From NCBI GenBank assembly GCA_013368325.1, contig JAACJK010000112.1, positions 558,001 to 622,000 of the forward strand: a stretch of DNA of 64,000 bases, in the 5' to 3' direction. The position numbers were made by a program, and so were the translations under genes. The notes under the pieces were generated by a model, which made no database searches, had not been told where the DNA came from, and saw only the letters and a list, made by a program, of their open reading frames with translations. This document shows, in pieces, positions 10,993 to 22,675 of this stretch. This DNA is from Ephemerocybe angulata (lineage: Eukaryota > Basidiomycota > Agaricomycetes > Agaricales > Psathyrellaceae). The stretch's first letter is position 1, and every line of letters starts with the position of its first letter.

Positions 10993-13711
10993 ATGGACTC
11001 ATCCAAGGCTTCCGATCGACAGATGGGCCGGGGACCTGGCTTTTTCCAGGAGGCGAGCAGATTCTCTGTCGGAACTCAATACAACATCGGTCACCAGACC
11101 AGCATTGTCAGCGCGGGTGAGCGCCTTCCATTAGGGGGTTCGGAGTCAGCGGCTCATAGTATGATAACCTTTAGGCCTCCTCGACACCCTCAACCCAATT
11201 CCCGACGCTTCGTATACTCGAAATCGGAAGAGGTCTCCGCCAGACTCGAATTGTCTTCCAGGCACTCGGCAGGAGGTCATTCAGAAGGTCACGTCGTGGG
11301 CGGACAGCAGCATCCTCCTCAACAGCAACAGCCATGTTATGTGGCTTTACGGGTATGTGGGCTGCGGGAAGTCGGCGATCGCCCAGGTAGTGGCGGAAGC
11401 TTTCGCGCGCAAGAAGCGCCTGGCCGCTAGTTTCTTTTTCTTTCGCGGATCGGGTCACAGGAGCACGACGACGAAGTTCGCGGCGACCATAGCGAGCCAG
11501 ATCGCAGCAGCAATTCCATCCACCGCGCCGTTTATCGAAGCCAGCCTGAAGGCGCATGCAGGTCTCTTATCCCCAAGCACATCGCTTAGCGTTCAGTTCC
11601 AACGCCTCGTATACGAACCGATTCAAGCGGTGAAATGGGAGCTCATGAGGTTGAACTTGCGCAAGGGGCCGCTCTTGATCGTCCTCGACGGCCTTGACGA
11701 ATGCGAGGACAGGGACGAGATTGCTTCATTTATCGACCATATGCTGGACTTCTTCAAGAAAGATCCTCGCATTCCCCTCCGCTTCCTCGTTACCAGTCGC
11801 GTTGAAGAGCACATCAGGACCCACCTCAAGGATAGGAGGAATGTTCAATTGGTGAACCTCGTCGATCATACTTCCGCGAGCGACATCGCAGCTGCCTTCC
11901 GCGCATTATTTGCCCTCGCTGCTGCACACGATCGTACCATTGAGAGCTACGGCGAGTGGCCTGCGGAAAGCGATTTGCAACAGTTAATCGAACATACTGG
12001 TTGCTCGTTTATTTTCATGGCGACCATTGCCAAGTTCATTCTTGGGCCTTCGGACGACGGCCTCACCCCTATCCATCGCCTCCCCATGGCACTCGATATC
12101 AATCCGGGCCTCGATGGACTGTACTCTCAAACCCTTGCTCGCGCAGAGCACCTACCCCATTTCCAGAGGATCGTCAACACCATTGTCCTCGCGGCGGAAC
12201 CTGTGTCCATAATCGAGCTGGCCGATCTTCTGAACATTCAAACGTTCGAAGTCGTCCATGTTCTCGTTAACCTTCATGCCATCCTTCAGGTCCCTGGGGA
12301 TAACCATACTCCCGTTACACTTTGCCACAGCTCCCTCCACGACTTTCTGACAGACCAAAAGCGATCGGGACGATTCCACTCGGCCCCATCGTACCACGAA
12401 GATTTGGCGTACCAATGCATTGAAATTGTTGGAAAGGCCACTGGGTCAGGAAGACCTAAAACGCCCGCAAACAACTACGCTCGGGAGTACTGGGATTATC
12501 ATTGGGAGATCATTGCTCGTAAAGTGCGCGATGGGCCTCCTGAGGCACGCAGAAACCAGTTGAAAACAATTATAACCTTCCTGCACCGTACGTTCCCGCC
12601 GGCTTTTGGCCTCGCCCTCGCCACCTACATCTGGTCGATGGACTTTCGGCTGCCAGCCGCGTTTGGCGCTATTATCTCTAAGGAAATCGCCAAAAGGTCC
12701 CCAAGGGGAAAGTCCATTGCGTATAAAGTCACCAATGCCCATATCCTCGTCGACCTTCTTGGGCGACAGCTTTCTGGTTCCCAGACGAAAGTCGTCATCG
12801 GCGCTCCAGCGGCGTTATTCCCTGAGCCCAATTCCAACCTTCGCTTTGAATTGGAGGCCGTGTGGGACGCGATCATTCCTCCATTGCCGGCGTTGGCATC
12901 CTTCCATTACGATCTAGCAAGACAAGCCTTGCGTCAGTTCATAACCGAAGGCACTACTTCCGAGTTCCCACATAATTCATGGCTGCGCTTCAAGCCCAGC
13001 GACGCACCGCAGAGCTCTCCATCACTGTTTCTTTGGTGCCTTCTCAATTGGCCAAAAAACCTGGTCCTTGCTCTGGAACATGATCCAACGATCTCCCGGT
13101 CACTATACAAAGAAGATATAACGTCGTTTTCCCTCTTCTGGCGCCCAGTCAATAGAAAACCGTGTGTATTGATGACGCACTTCGTGCAGATACTTGGGAC
13201 GAAGGAGCTGCAGACAGAAAAGGAACATTTTATTCAGAACGTGCGATCTGCTGCGCGGACTATCAAGGCCATGCTGGTGAGCGTGCCACGAAGCAATTTT
13301 AATTTGGGTGACTGACCATTTGAGTCCCAGGTCTTCGAGAAGGATATACACCTATATACCAGGGAATGGCAGTGGGAGATAGCATACGAGCCTGCTATCT
13401 TCCTCGGTACGCAGGTCAGTTGAGGTTGCATCACCCCGGGATCTTCAACTTACGTTGTTCTCATATACCAGCAAACCGGATCCGACATGGTCTCGCTCTG
13501 GGATGTTTTGGCGGTGAGCATTTTGAAAGCTCTGTGTGTATTAGCTATCTCCTTTTGAATTACCTCTCAGGGTTTTGTCAAGCTGGTGGAGTGTCTTGAA
13601 GGTTGCTGTAATCATGGATTTGGGAGTTATGGCGAGCTGCGTACTTGCCCTTTCAACGACCGAGATCAGAATCCGGGGGAGGATTGGGTAGAGATACCCA
13701 GCACAGTCTAA
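10993..13711 (+). CDS. NACHT-domain NLR (STAND NTPase), copy 2
   Basis: Joining 10993-11116, 11175-13276, 13331-13414, 13472-13513 and 13571-13711 gives 830 residues with all phases closing. Exon 3 is 84 nt, exactly as in copy 1. The N-terminal segment (residues 1-41) contains GFFQEASRF and the RHIM-like YNIGHQTSI (30-38). Walker A GYVGCGKS lies at 101-108, Walker B is LIVLDGLDECED, and VTSRVEEHI follows. The rest is closely similar to copy 1 up to the shared tail SLWDVLAGFVKL, after which the last 30 or so residues diverge. There is no C-terminal repeat domain. It is in inverted orientation to copy 1, about 5.7 kb away, with a relic immediately downstream in the same direction. An NLR sensor role is inferred from the family. 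Confidence 0.88.
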
Positions 13712-13867
13712 ACGTAGATAAGAGAACCTCTGCATGTACCTTTGAGAGAGATAGGCAAAAGGCGAGGGTAGTGACTTGAGTTGAGCACGAAGGATCTGTT
13801 GCAACGGGCGCTTAACAGCATATTCCGTGCGTGGTGCCGCGGGGCAGAGCCACGAGTGACGCTGTGA

Positions 13868-14345
13868 ATCTGATTTATTCCATCAAAGAGGATCAATCTC
13901 AAGCAAGTATATCGAACAAGGCCCAAGATTCTTCCAAGGGGCGAACGGATTCAACATCAACCAGCAGTATAACATAGGACACCAAAATGTGAAAAACATA
14001 GCGACCAATGTAAATAACCAACTGTTCAACAACAACGACGTAATGTGGCTCTATGGATAGGTGGGCTGCGGAAAGTCCGCCATCGCCCAGGTGGTCGCCG
14101 AAACATTCGCAGATCGAAAGCGCCTTGCTGCAAGCTCCTTCTTTTTCCGTGTCTCTCAGAATCGAGGTTAAGTGGCACGGTTTGCCGCTACCGTGGCCAG
14201 CCAAGCTGCAGCGGCAATCCCAGCCATACATCGAGGCCGCCGCGAAATTCCACGCAAGTCTTCTTCATCCAAGCACATCCCTCAGGTCCCAATTCCAGCA
14301 TCTTGTATACAAACCTATTAAGGCTGTCTTCACTACTCTTTACTT
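13868..14345 (+). pseudogene. NLR relic, N-terminal half, stop in Walker A
   Basis: The first exon is nearly intact (about 13878-14005) and keeps the RHIM-like YNIGHQNVKNI. The ATG region is altered and the segment between exon 1 and the P-loop is deleted. The P-loop reads LYG-stop-VGCGKS, with TAG at 14058-14060. Further frameshifts follow, and similarity ends near 14335, just after the sequence matching PIKAV of the intact copy. The upstream region (13730-13870) matches the promoter of copy 1. It is a decayed tandem copy behind NLR copy 2. Confidence 0.85.
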
Positions 14346-14534
14346 TTAAACGTCGCGGGAGGCTTTACTTCCCCTCATTGGATTCGATATAAGCGCCGGT
14401 ATCGGAGTTGAAACATTATTCGCACGCTGTGCCATCATCGTGAGACCTCGTGAGACAGGGGCGCGAGTCCCGAGCACTTTGCCTGTTGACCACCAGCATC
14501 ACCACCAGAGCCACAATCCCACATAGTCTACCCA

Positions 14535-16357
14535 ATGAGACCCGAGATGATACTTCCCCAGGAACTGTGGTGCGAAACGTTCGCCTACAGCAAGCCTTAC
14601 GACGTTCTTATGTTAAGCAAGGTAAAGTCCCCAGACAACCGCCCAAAAATCGATAAGTTAATCTCGCATCTCTCCAGACCTGTCGAGCTCTGCACATAGT
14701 CGTGTCCCAGAGATCTGTATGGATTGAAATCTTGATGAGACTTTGCGACACATATGGGCTATTCAAACCGTCCTACCCAGTTCACGAAATGGATCTCACC
14801 CAACTCCAGCGCGCAGCCTTGGGCCCAACTCTCTTTCAGCGCGTCCTGAAACGAGGAGCTGTGCCAGCCGACACCTTGAACCAAGCGCGGGAGCTCAAAG
14901 GGCGCTCAGTGCACGGTTTGGGAAACTTCTTTTCAGGAACTGGGGTGCTGCCAAATAGTGGGTCTGGAGACAGGTGGATATTCCACCGGCATTTGGTCCC
15001 CGGAGGCCGCTTTCTAGCTCAGGTCAGACAGAGCCGCACTTGGTCTGCGTTTGGGAACAACTTTGTCATTGAGCTATGGGACTTGGGCATGGCAGGGCAA
15101 TCGCCGTTGGCCGCTCCCATCCTCGTGGCTAGCAAAGTATACGATTGCACGGGGCATCGAAATCATGTGATGTATTCTGTGACGAGCTCGTTCTCCAATA
15201 AAGCTACAGAAACTCTACGGATCGCTATATCAACGGGACATCCGACAAATGGACACATGTGAGTGTTGGTTGGACTTCTCCACTTCTTACGAGCTTTCGC
15301 ATTGACTAGATACTCGTAGTATAAAGATCCTGACAGTCTCTCCAGCTCACGCCGAGCCATTTTTTCAAGAACTTTCAAGCATACATGTCAATCTTGATTC
15401 GGACGCAGATTGTCTGGACCGTTCGGAGCCCATCATACGAGGTGGCCTGATGCTCATCCGTATTTTCGATACCTTCATTATTTGGGACTTCATCAGCCAC
15501 CTATACTCCATCATTTCTCTAGGCGCTATCGAACGAAGTGCAGGGGTCCGTCGCTTTTCCTGTTCTCTGGTCCTGCACACTGATACTCACGCGCGTCGCA
15601 GCCATACGTATTCACTGGGGACCTTGTGATTACGTTTAATCACTGGGGTGCAGAGAAGAGAGTGAACGTCTGGAAAGTGCCGGCGCGGGAAGAGTTCACG
15701 CAGATAAGCTCCCATAAGGCTGAGGTTTCCAGAGGACGGCCTGTGACTGCCCCGGACTGCATTCTTCCCATCCCATGGCCCGCTACTCAGGACAACGACT
15801 ACATGAGGACTTATATTCCAGGGACAGCAGCCGCACTTCCGATAGTATTTGACGTGTTTTGTGTCAATGATGGAGTAGAATGGCCCACAGGTCCGGACGA
15901 CATGGCTCCCAGGACCATAACTCGAGGTTTACGGTGTGCCCTTTCCTACTCCGATGATGCAAATCTTGCTATACAGCGGCTCTCATCCTTCACGATACAG
16001 GCCCCCGTGACTGGTGCTCCTCAGCCCCAAATTAACTTCGCTCCTACCTTGCTTGGATCTATCCTTGGCGTGGGCGCTTTTACCAGCTTTACGGAAGACC
16101 ATTCGATCCACGATCCCAGCGTAAGAGACGTTGTCTTTGCTTACTACCTTTCCCTTGGCGTAACACCCGACGGGTTGCAGGAAGCTAGCTCACTCAACAC
16201 CAGCTCTGGCGGCGAATTAAAAGAAGCATCAGTCAGCGTCGTGCGTATGCACACGCCGGGGTCGTGCTTTGTCTGGTCGGCCTGTTTTGCTTCTGGTAGA
16301 TTTGTGGGAAGGGGTAGGGAGGCAGAGGGCGCGGTACTCCTCGATTATCTCAATTAG
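14535..16357 (+). CDS. F-box protein of the large agaricomycete family
   Basis: Exons 14535-14621, 14678-15258, 15320-15545 and 15602-16357 give 549 residues. The third intron uses a weaker GTCCGT donor but is the only one that keeps phase. The N-terminus MILPQELWCETFAYSKPYDVL is a typical F-box start, interrupted by an intron after LSK as in relatives. A long C-terminal region with hydrophobic strands (WDFISHLYSI, VFTGDLVITFNHWG, VNVWKVP) suggests a beta-propeller-like fold. Such proteins are expected to bind Skp1 and select targets for ubiquitination; no substrate can be inferred. Two relics of the same family lie at 16540-16890 and 21672-22345, so the family is turning over locally. Confidence 0.72.
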
Positions 16358-16539
16358 AACGTAATCTGTTCACCGGCAACCATCATGTAAAGTCAGAGAT
16401 TCTATTAAGCGCCAGAAAATGGACGTTGAAATATGTCACATGGTTTGGCCACAGCTTAGATCGGAACTTTTGAGCCTCTTTTACCTTAACCACCATCAGA
16501 GCGCTGCAATGGCCACCTTTTTAAAGCCAACGGAGCGGG

Positions 16540-16890
16540 CTAGATACTATCATCCCCTACGAACTATGGCATGAGATCTTTGCTTACATAGATCCCCCCG
16601 ATGTACTCTCTCTCGGATAGGTAAATCAAAACGTTCGTCAAAATCCATGCCAACTCATCCTTTACCCAACCTTTACCCAGACAGGTCGAAGTCAACATGG
16701 GTCGCAATAGCCTTGACCAGACACCTTGAACGAAGCCCAAGGGCTGAAACTGCGGTATGCGCAATCATCAGCGGGCTCCAATTGATTAGGCAAACAAAGG
16801 CGAGTACACGGAAAGTGCAACAACAAAAATCTAAGTGCGCCTTGAATGTTAAGGACTTGGAACTCCAAATCAGCCTCAAATCCCAATTTT
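16540..16890 (+). pseudogene. F-box gene relic
   Basis: The stretch IIPYELWHEIFAYIDPPDVLSLG is encoded from about 16549 and is followed by TAG and a donor-like gtaaatc. Downstream text matches the F-box gene family only in patches (acaccttgaacgaagcccaag). No frame continues, so this is the decayed 5' end of another copy just behind the intact gene. Confidence 0.6.
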
Positions 16891-17284
16891 GAAGCCCCCT
16901 TATATGACTTATCACAGGTATGAATTTTAGCGGGTTTGACTGTACTGACTTACCCCTCGACTTCACTCCAACACTACTCGACGTCCACGGGCGCCTAACG
17001 AGCAGTTCCCAATGCCCACGCGTTAACCAGCGTCCCCTGAAGGATTTCAGATCCTCCTCGATCACCACACTCTCAGACGACAAGAAACCTTTGATCTTAT
17101 ACATATACATACACCTAATATACACAATACATAAAAGAGCGGGGGATACAAAAATGTACAATGTAGCGACGAAAACGAGTGGGGATCCAATGTTACAAAC
17201 CGGCCTGTCCCGGTGTCACGAACTAAGCAATAGAATAAGGAATGCCGATATGTGAAAGGAACGAAGGAAGGAACGACGACAGCC

Positions 17285-19680
17285 TCAAGCAAAGGCCAAC
17301 ACACTCCACGCAGCGACTGCGCCCACCGTCACCGCCCCCGCTGTTCGCGCAGCCAGGCGCACAACCCTCCTCAAGCCCTTCTGCTTCTTCCTCGGCGGTG
17401 GTGCCAGCAAATCATCGAGGTCGAAGTCAAAGTGTAGAGGTGTCGTATGCTCGTCCGCTTCCAGGAGCGCGTCGACCATGTCGTCATCAGCAGCGCGCTT
17501 CCGCTTGAGCGATGGAACCTAGCAAAGGGTAAGTGAACGCACCTCGATAAGTATTCGAAAGGTGTACCTCTGGGATGGAAAGTCGGGCGAGTGTCTCCTT
17601 AGCCTCCGAGCTAACCTCCATAACCGACCTCTCGCAAGCTTCCTTCACACCCTCCAAACTCTCCTTCATCTGCTGCTCCGTCGTCTCGCGTAACTGCTTC
17701 ATCTCTATGAAACTGTCAGCCATATGCACCACCCGGGGAATAGAACACTTACTCTCAACGAGCTCCTTCAACGCCCCCATCTCCTTCTCAGCCTCCTCCA
17801 CAGCCTTCCTCCCCTCCTCTCGCTCAACCTCCTGCGCAGCCTGCACCGCCTTGACCTCGCCCATCTCCTTCTCCATATCCTCCACCTGCGACTGAAGATC
17901 CGGAACATCCACGTACGCCAGGGTTTCGATCTGCTCGTTCATTTCGTCGAGCTGACACTCGATATCCGCAATCTCGATCTTCGACACCGTGTCGACCTTG
18001 TCCGCGAGGTTGTCGTACTGCGCGTTCACCTCCGCGAGCCTGTCGTCGTACAGCGAGAGCTTCTCGGCAAGCCTGTGCACGTTGTGGTTGAAACGCGTGC
18101 GGTACTTGCGGCGATGCGAGTCAAGTTTAAGCACGTCCGCCTAAATGAACGAGCGGTTAGTACGAACCTCCAACAACGGTGATAAATGTACCTGAAGCTT
18201 CTCCATCGTCTTCTTCAGCTCACTCAGCTCATTCTGGACCTCCAATGCGTTTGTCGGAACAGGAATAACATCCCCTTTGGCCACAGCCTCTGCTTGGGCA
18301 ACCGGTTCCGGGGAGTCTTCGTCGACATCTATCGGGGTTAGATTTGCAGCCTCATCGCCTTCAGAGTCAGCAGAGCTCGACGAGGAGGAAGACGACGACG
18401 ACGACGAGTCGCCCTCTTCACTCCCGTACACACTATCCTCCTCTCCGTCCGCTTCCGCTGGGCTTCCCGCAGGAGAACTGAGTACGGACGAGTACCACGG
18501 ATCGGAGGGCTTGGGGAGGGAGGAGCTCTGCTGCTTAGGCGAAGCCGTTGGGCTTTCAAGGTCCATTGGAGAGCTCGATCGCGACCTCGACCTGGTATCG
18601 TCGTCTTCCCATGGCTCCGCCCTAAACGATATCGCATCTTGAAGACACGGCAAGGAAGGAGGAGATGGACTAAAGAAAGAGGACCAGAAATCGAACGGGG
18701 GACTTTGATAGCGAACTTCGGCTACATACTCTGATGATCGCGAGGCGATAGGGGCGAGGATAGCGTTGAACGCCGACGGCACCTCCGTACCCGAGCCGCC
18801 CGTCGGCCCCGCACCGTTGCTCTTATCCATGTTAGTCGGAGTATGGGAGGGTGGGATGAGACGCTTCAGAACGTCGAAGGCCTTGGATGGAAACGAGGAG
18901 AATGACCCGGCTCTGCTTGTGCTCGGCGGCTGGATCTCCTCGACGTCAGAATCAATATCATAGCAAGGCGACGACGGAAGCTCATCCGAGGAGGATGAAT
19001 AGACTCCATAGCGCCCGGAAGGCGGCCTTGAAACAGTCGAGCCAGACTTGTCCGACGGCGTGGTAGGCACGACCAGAGGTTTGATGGGCTGGGGGGTGCG
19101 TACCATCTCGATGCGGACGACCACCGGCTGCACACTATCATCCGAATGCCGCCCAACCTTCTTGCCAAATGTGATGGTATCGCCATCGCTCAACGGTGTA
19201 GGAACCTCAGCCTTCAGCGACTTTGAAAACATCTCGCCTGCCTTGCGGACGTGCGTGCCGTGGTGGGACGAGAGGTCGATCAGATATACCTGTAGATGGT
19301 GTATAAGCCTGCGGCGTAGTGCAATGAAGGCGGGGTTGAACGTACATGACCACTATCCGAGAAAGCGATCTTGGCGTGCTTCCTGCTCACCACAGGGCAC
19401 CGAAACATCGCCCTGCCTGAGTCAATGTCTCGCGTCCTGCTTTCTGACTCGATACCTGGACGACGCCCGACATGGATAACACTGCTGTTCAAACGCGAGA
19501 AAGCTAGACGATAACTATCATCGGAGCCATACGACTCGACATGCAACACGATGCCTGGAAGATAACAAATTAGACCTCGCCGGTGCACGACGATGGCGAT
19601 TGCGTACCTGTAGCTGGGCGTTGCAACGCCGGGGGCACTGCAGGATTGCTGCCTAGGAACTCGATCTCGTTGTCAGACAT
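17285..19680 (-). CDS. FHA-domain protein with coiled coil and C-terminal membrane anchor
   Basis: Exons 19680-19608, 19554-19346, 19289-18192, 18140-17753, 17704-17568 and 17518-17285 give 712 residues with consistent phases. The FHA domain spans about residues 25-150: VIHVGRRPG, VVSRKHAKIAF, then LIDLSSHHGTHV. This is the phosphothreonine-binding fold with its GR, SRKH and HG-type signatures. A long Ser/Pro-rich acidic linker follows, including a poly-Ser stretch. Then comes a coiled coil of about 150 residues (KLDSHRRKYR to SEAKETLARL), a basic cluster KRKRAADDD, and a final hydrophobic segment AGAVTVGAVAAWSVLAFA ending the protein. The order FHA, coiled coil, tail anchor resembles SLMAP/Far9-Far10 scaffold proteins of STRIPAK, but assignment to that family is inference. 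It is divergent from the Rab18 gene, about 480 bp apart. Confidence 0.82.
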
Positions 19681-19792
19681 TGTATTTAGCACTACAGCGC
19701 ACTGTATAATGGTCAAATTCTGCCCGCTATTGGGGTGAAAGGTAGAAAGTGGGGGGCAAAGGGCAGAATACAGTGCGATCTCCCCGCAGCCC

Positions 19793-19799
19793 CTTTATA
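19793..19799 (-). promoter_or_regulatory. TATA-like box of the FHA gene
   Basis: TATAAAG on the minus strand, 113 bp upstream of the ATG at 19680, in the shared divergent promoter region. Confidence 0.35.
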
Positions 19800-20161
19800 T
19801 TGCTAATTCGGCCAGCGCCGTTTAAAATATCCGGATAACGCCGGGGGTCACAGAATTGTAATCGGCAGTCACAGACTTCATAACTTCATTACTACTCTGG
19901 TGACTGCAGCTATCATACCGCACGCTACTCGGGTACAAGAACGCTTTGGGCGATGTATCAACTCAAAAGTTATCAACTTACTTAGGGGGTGCTGGTGCCT
20001 CCCGGTTTAATCGCCGGAGATAAGATAAGATCTCGGCAGGTTTACGGGCCGTTTAATTAGGAACGCCGAAACCAAATCCAGCCAGCTTGGAGAGGCTTGG
20101 AGCCTCGAGGATGCAACCAACTCGACTTCTACCTTCTTCGTCTTCATCCTCGTTATCCTCA

Positions 20162-21171
20162 ATGTCCTCTTCTCAGCCCATAAATGTCAAACTCCTATTA
20201 ATTGGAAACTCCTCGGTTGGAAAATCAAGTCTCCTTCTACGGTTCTCCGACGAACAGTGGCTACCAGAAGATGAAAGCAGCGCGACGATTGGAGTGGACT
20301 TCCGGGTGAGTCCAACAGGAACGAACTCGGACGCCAGATAACCTAAAGCCATGGGTGTATAGGTTCATAAAATGGAGGTAAACGGCAAGAAAGTCAAGCT
20401 GAGCATCTGGGTACTTTGTCATCCCTTTTGTGGCAGTTTCTAGGACTGAACAGGATACTCTAGGACACTGCGGGGCAGGAGCGATTCAGGACCATCACTT
20501 CGTCATACTACAGAGGCGCGCAGGGTATTATTCTAGGTGCGTATTCCTCGTGGTCGTGCCGGAATGAACGTGGTTGTGGTCACCGGATCTCGATGACCTG
20601 AGACTGCCCACTACCGCGTTGCACGGGTCGGAATCAGGCTTTCTTGACCGTTATCCTCGTCCAACTCTTCCAATCATGGTTGGGCATGAAATGTCTCCAA
20701 ATCTTCTCAGAGCAGCGATTCGCCTCCCTTGGCTCCACCCCGTAGCATACTGACATCACTTTCTTCTCCGCAGTCTACGATGTCGCGAACCGCGAATCCT
20801 TTGAAGCACTGCCGCGATGGTACAGCGAGCTCGAAACCTACGTCTCCTCCTCCGTCGTCAAGATCCTCGTCGGCAACAAGGTCGACAAAGAGTACTCGCG
20901 CCAGGTGCCCATCTCCGAGGGGCAGGCCTTTGCGAAGCGCATGAACAGTCTCTTCATCGAGGCGAGCGCCAAGACCGCATTGGGCGTCAAGGACATCTTC
21001 CAGGAGCTGGTTGAAGGCATCATGAACACTCCCGAACTCTGGGATCCCAACGCTGGTGCGAGTGGAGGGAGCAAGGGCACGACGACGGCGCACGGGAATG
21101 GGGGCGTGCCGGGTGGTGTGCAGCTCGTGGGCGGGGAGGAGCGAGCCGAGGCGGGTGGGTGTTCGTGCTAG
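20162..21171 (+). CDS. Rab18-like small GTPase
   Basis: Exons 20162-20305, 20363-20410, 20464-20536 and 20774-21171 give 220 residues. An in-frame ATG at 20111 would add 17 Ser-rich residues; I prefer 20162 because Rab G domains start close to the N-terminus. G motifs: GNSSVGKSS (P-loop), ATIGVDF (switch I), DTAGQERFR (switch II), VGNKVDK (NKxD), EASAK. The switch and TPSYY-like [17 protein letters not shown] region, and the LETY segment, match Rab18 best. The tail is Gly/Ala/Glu-rich and ends GGCSC, a CXC geranylgeranylation site. Rab18 proteins act at ER and lipid-droplet membranes; that function is from the family. The third intron is unusually long (237 bp). Confidence 0.88.
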
Positions 21172-21390
21172 ATTTCTTTCCTTTGACGACGGGTTACGAT
21201 CTTACATACGACCTTCATGACGACTGATGTTGTTTCTTGCTTTCGCTCACCTGTACTTTACTGCATTACCCGGACCTACGCTAATCTCGATTCTATCATC
21301 TCGGCGAATGAGGAAATGAATACTTGCTACCGACTCTCACCACGACGAGATGATGACCTTCGTTCAAGGGTCGCTCTTGGCCCGGCCACC

Positions 21391-21479
21391 TTCATGCTCT
21401 GGTGCCTCGCAACCCGCTATCTGAATGATCCCCTCCGCAGGATCCCAGGGCCTCCGAGCCAATCTTGGGCTATTGGTAC
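21391..21479 (+). pseudogene. Cytochrome P450 N-terminal fragment
   Basis: The frame encodes FMLWCLATRYLNDPLRRIPGPPSQSW, a membrane-anchor end plus the proline-rich hinge typical of microsomal P450s. A GT donor follows. No further P450 exons (I-helix, ExxR, heme loop) are found before the F-box relic begins at about 21640. Only the 5' end of the gene is present. Confidence 0.5.
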
Positions 21480-21671
21480 GTCACCCTGTGGAACCCTCTT
21501 GGATGTCGCTCACTGTCACCCGAGCAGCTTTTCAGCCCCAACGCTTGGTATCCCTTCCAATCTATCATCTGGAAATAGGGTAGAAGGGAAACACATGTGA
21601 GTACTTCGTCACCAATTCATTAGACGCAGGCATTTCTCCATCCCCTTCGGTGTTGTCGACTTCCTGGATCC

Positions 21672-22345
21672 CAACTACACACTTGAGAAGGTCCGCGCAT
21701 ACACGTCGCTGAAACCCGCGTAGTCTTTCATGTTCACTGACAATCCCGTTATGTTGTTCGCTACACGTATGACGACTCGCAGAGTTTCCGTTTCAGTATC
21801 AGCAAACGAGGAAGCGACGCCGTATACCCCAGGCCCTTGTTCCTTTATATCATCAAGCGATTGACCGGCGACAAGAATAGGAACGACAGACGGGGCTTTC
21901 CCCACCATACCCAAGTCCCACAACTCGATCCCAGCCCTTTTCTCGAGTCCTTTGAGCGGTAGAAACCTTCTCCAACTTGAAGTAGAAAACGGCCGCCAGG
22001 CACAAGGTGCCTATGGGAGAACCACACTGGAAGCGTTCCACTGGTGCCCAAATCACTACCATACCGTCCTTCAGGGTATTCAAGCTCAATCGAGATTTCG
22101 GTCGTAGTGATTGGGCGTCGTTCAAGGTGTCTGCCGGGATGCTGCGTTCTTTCAATACTCTTTGGAAGGCGTTCGGCGCCATGGCTGCGCGCTGGAGCTG
22201 ATAAGTGCACGCAGAAGTCGACCTGTCTGGGTAAAGGATGAGTTGGCATGGATTTTAACGAACGTTTTGCTTAACCTGTCCGAGAGAGAGCACATCTCGG
22301 GGGGGATCCATAGGCACAAAAATATCACGCCATAGTTCGTAGGGG
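21672..22345 (-). pseudogene. Truncated F-box gene
   Basis: On the minus strand the F-box start ILPYELWRDIFVPMDPP is seen at about 22340-22290. It is followed by an intron-like gap and LLRALISS. A deletion relative to the intact gene at 14535 then joins to APNAFQRVLKERSIPADTLND. The frame shifts in the middle and resumes as WDLGMVGKAPSVVPILVAG to about 21672. The C-terminal half seen in the intact paralogue is missing. A P450 fragment abuts the truncated end. Confidence 0.7.
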
Positions 22346-22675
22346 AGTATTGTACCTTGCTCCGTCGATTCTGACAGTTTGGTCATTGGGTGGTGGTAAG
22401 GGTGCAAGCTGAAGGGTCCCAACTCTCACCGTTTTCTGCAACCGAACCGTGTGACCTACTTTCGACCCCGCTTTTCGGCGCTTAATCCCATCCTCGTGTG
22501 GCGCTTATAGCGGATATGCGCAGTGTTCTGACATGGATCTGGTGCGCTGCTACCTTAGTTTCCGAAAAGTCTTTCAGGATCGGCACGAACAAGTTACAGC
22601 TGCGGCGTCCGGGGCACCAAATAAATAAATTGTACTAGCTGAGACCAACAATGACACAATGGAGAGGTCTGATGT

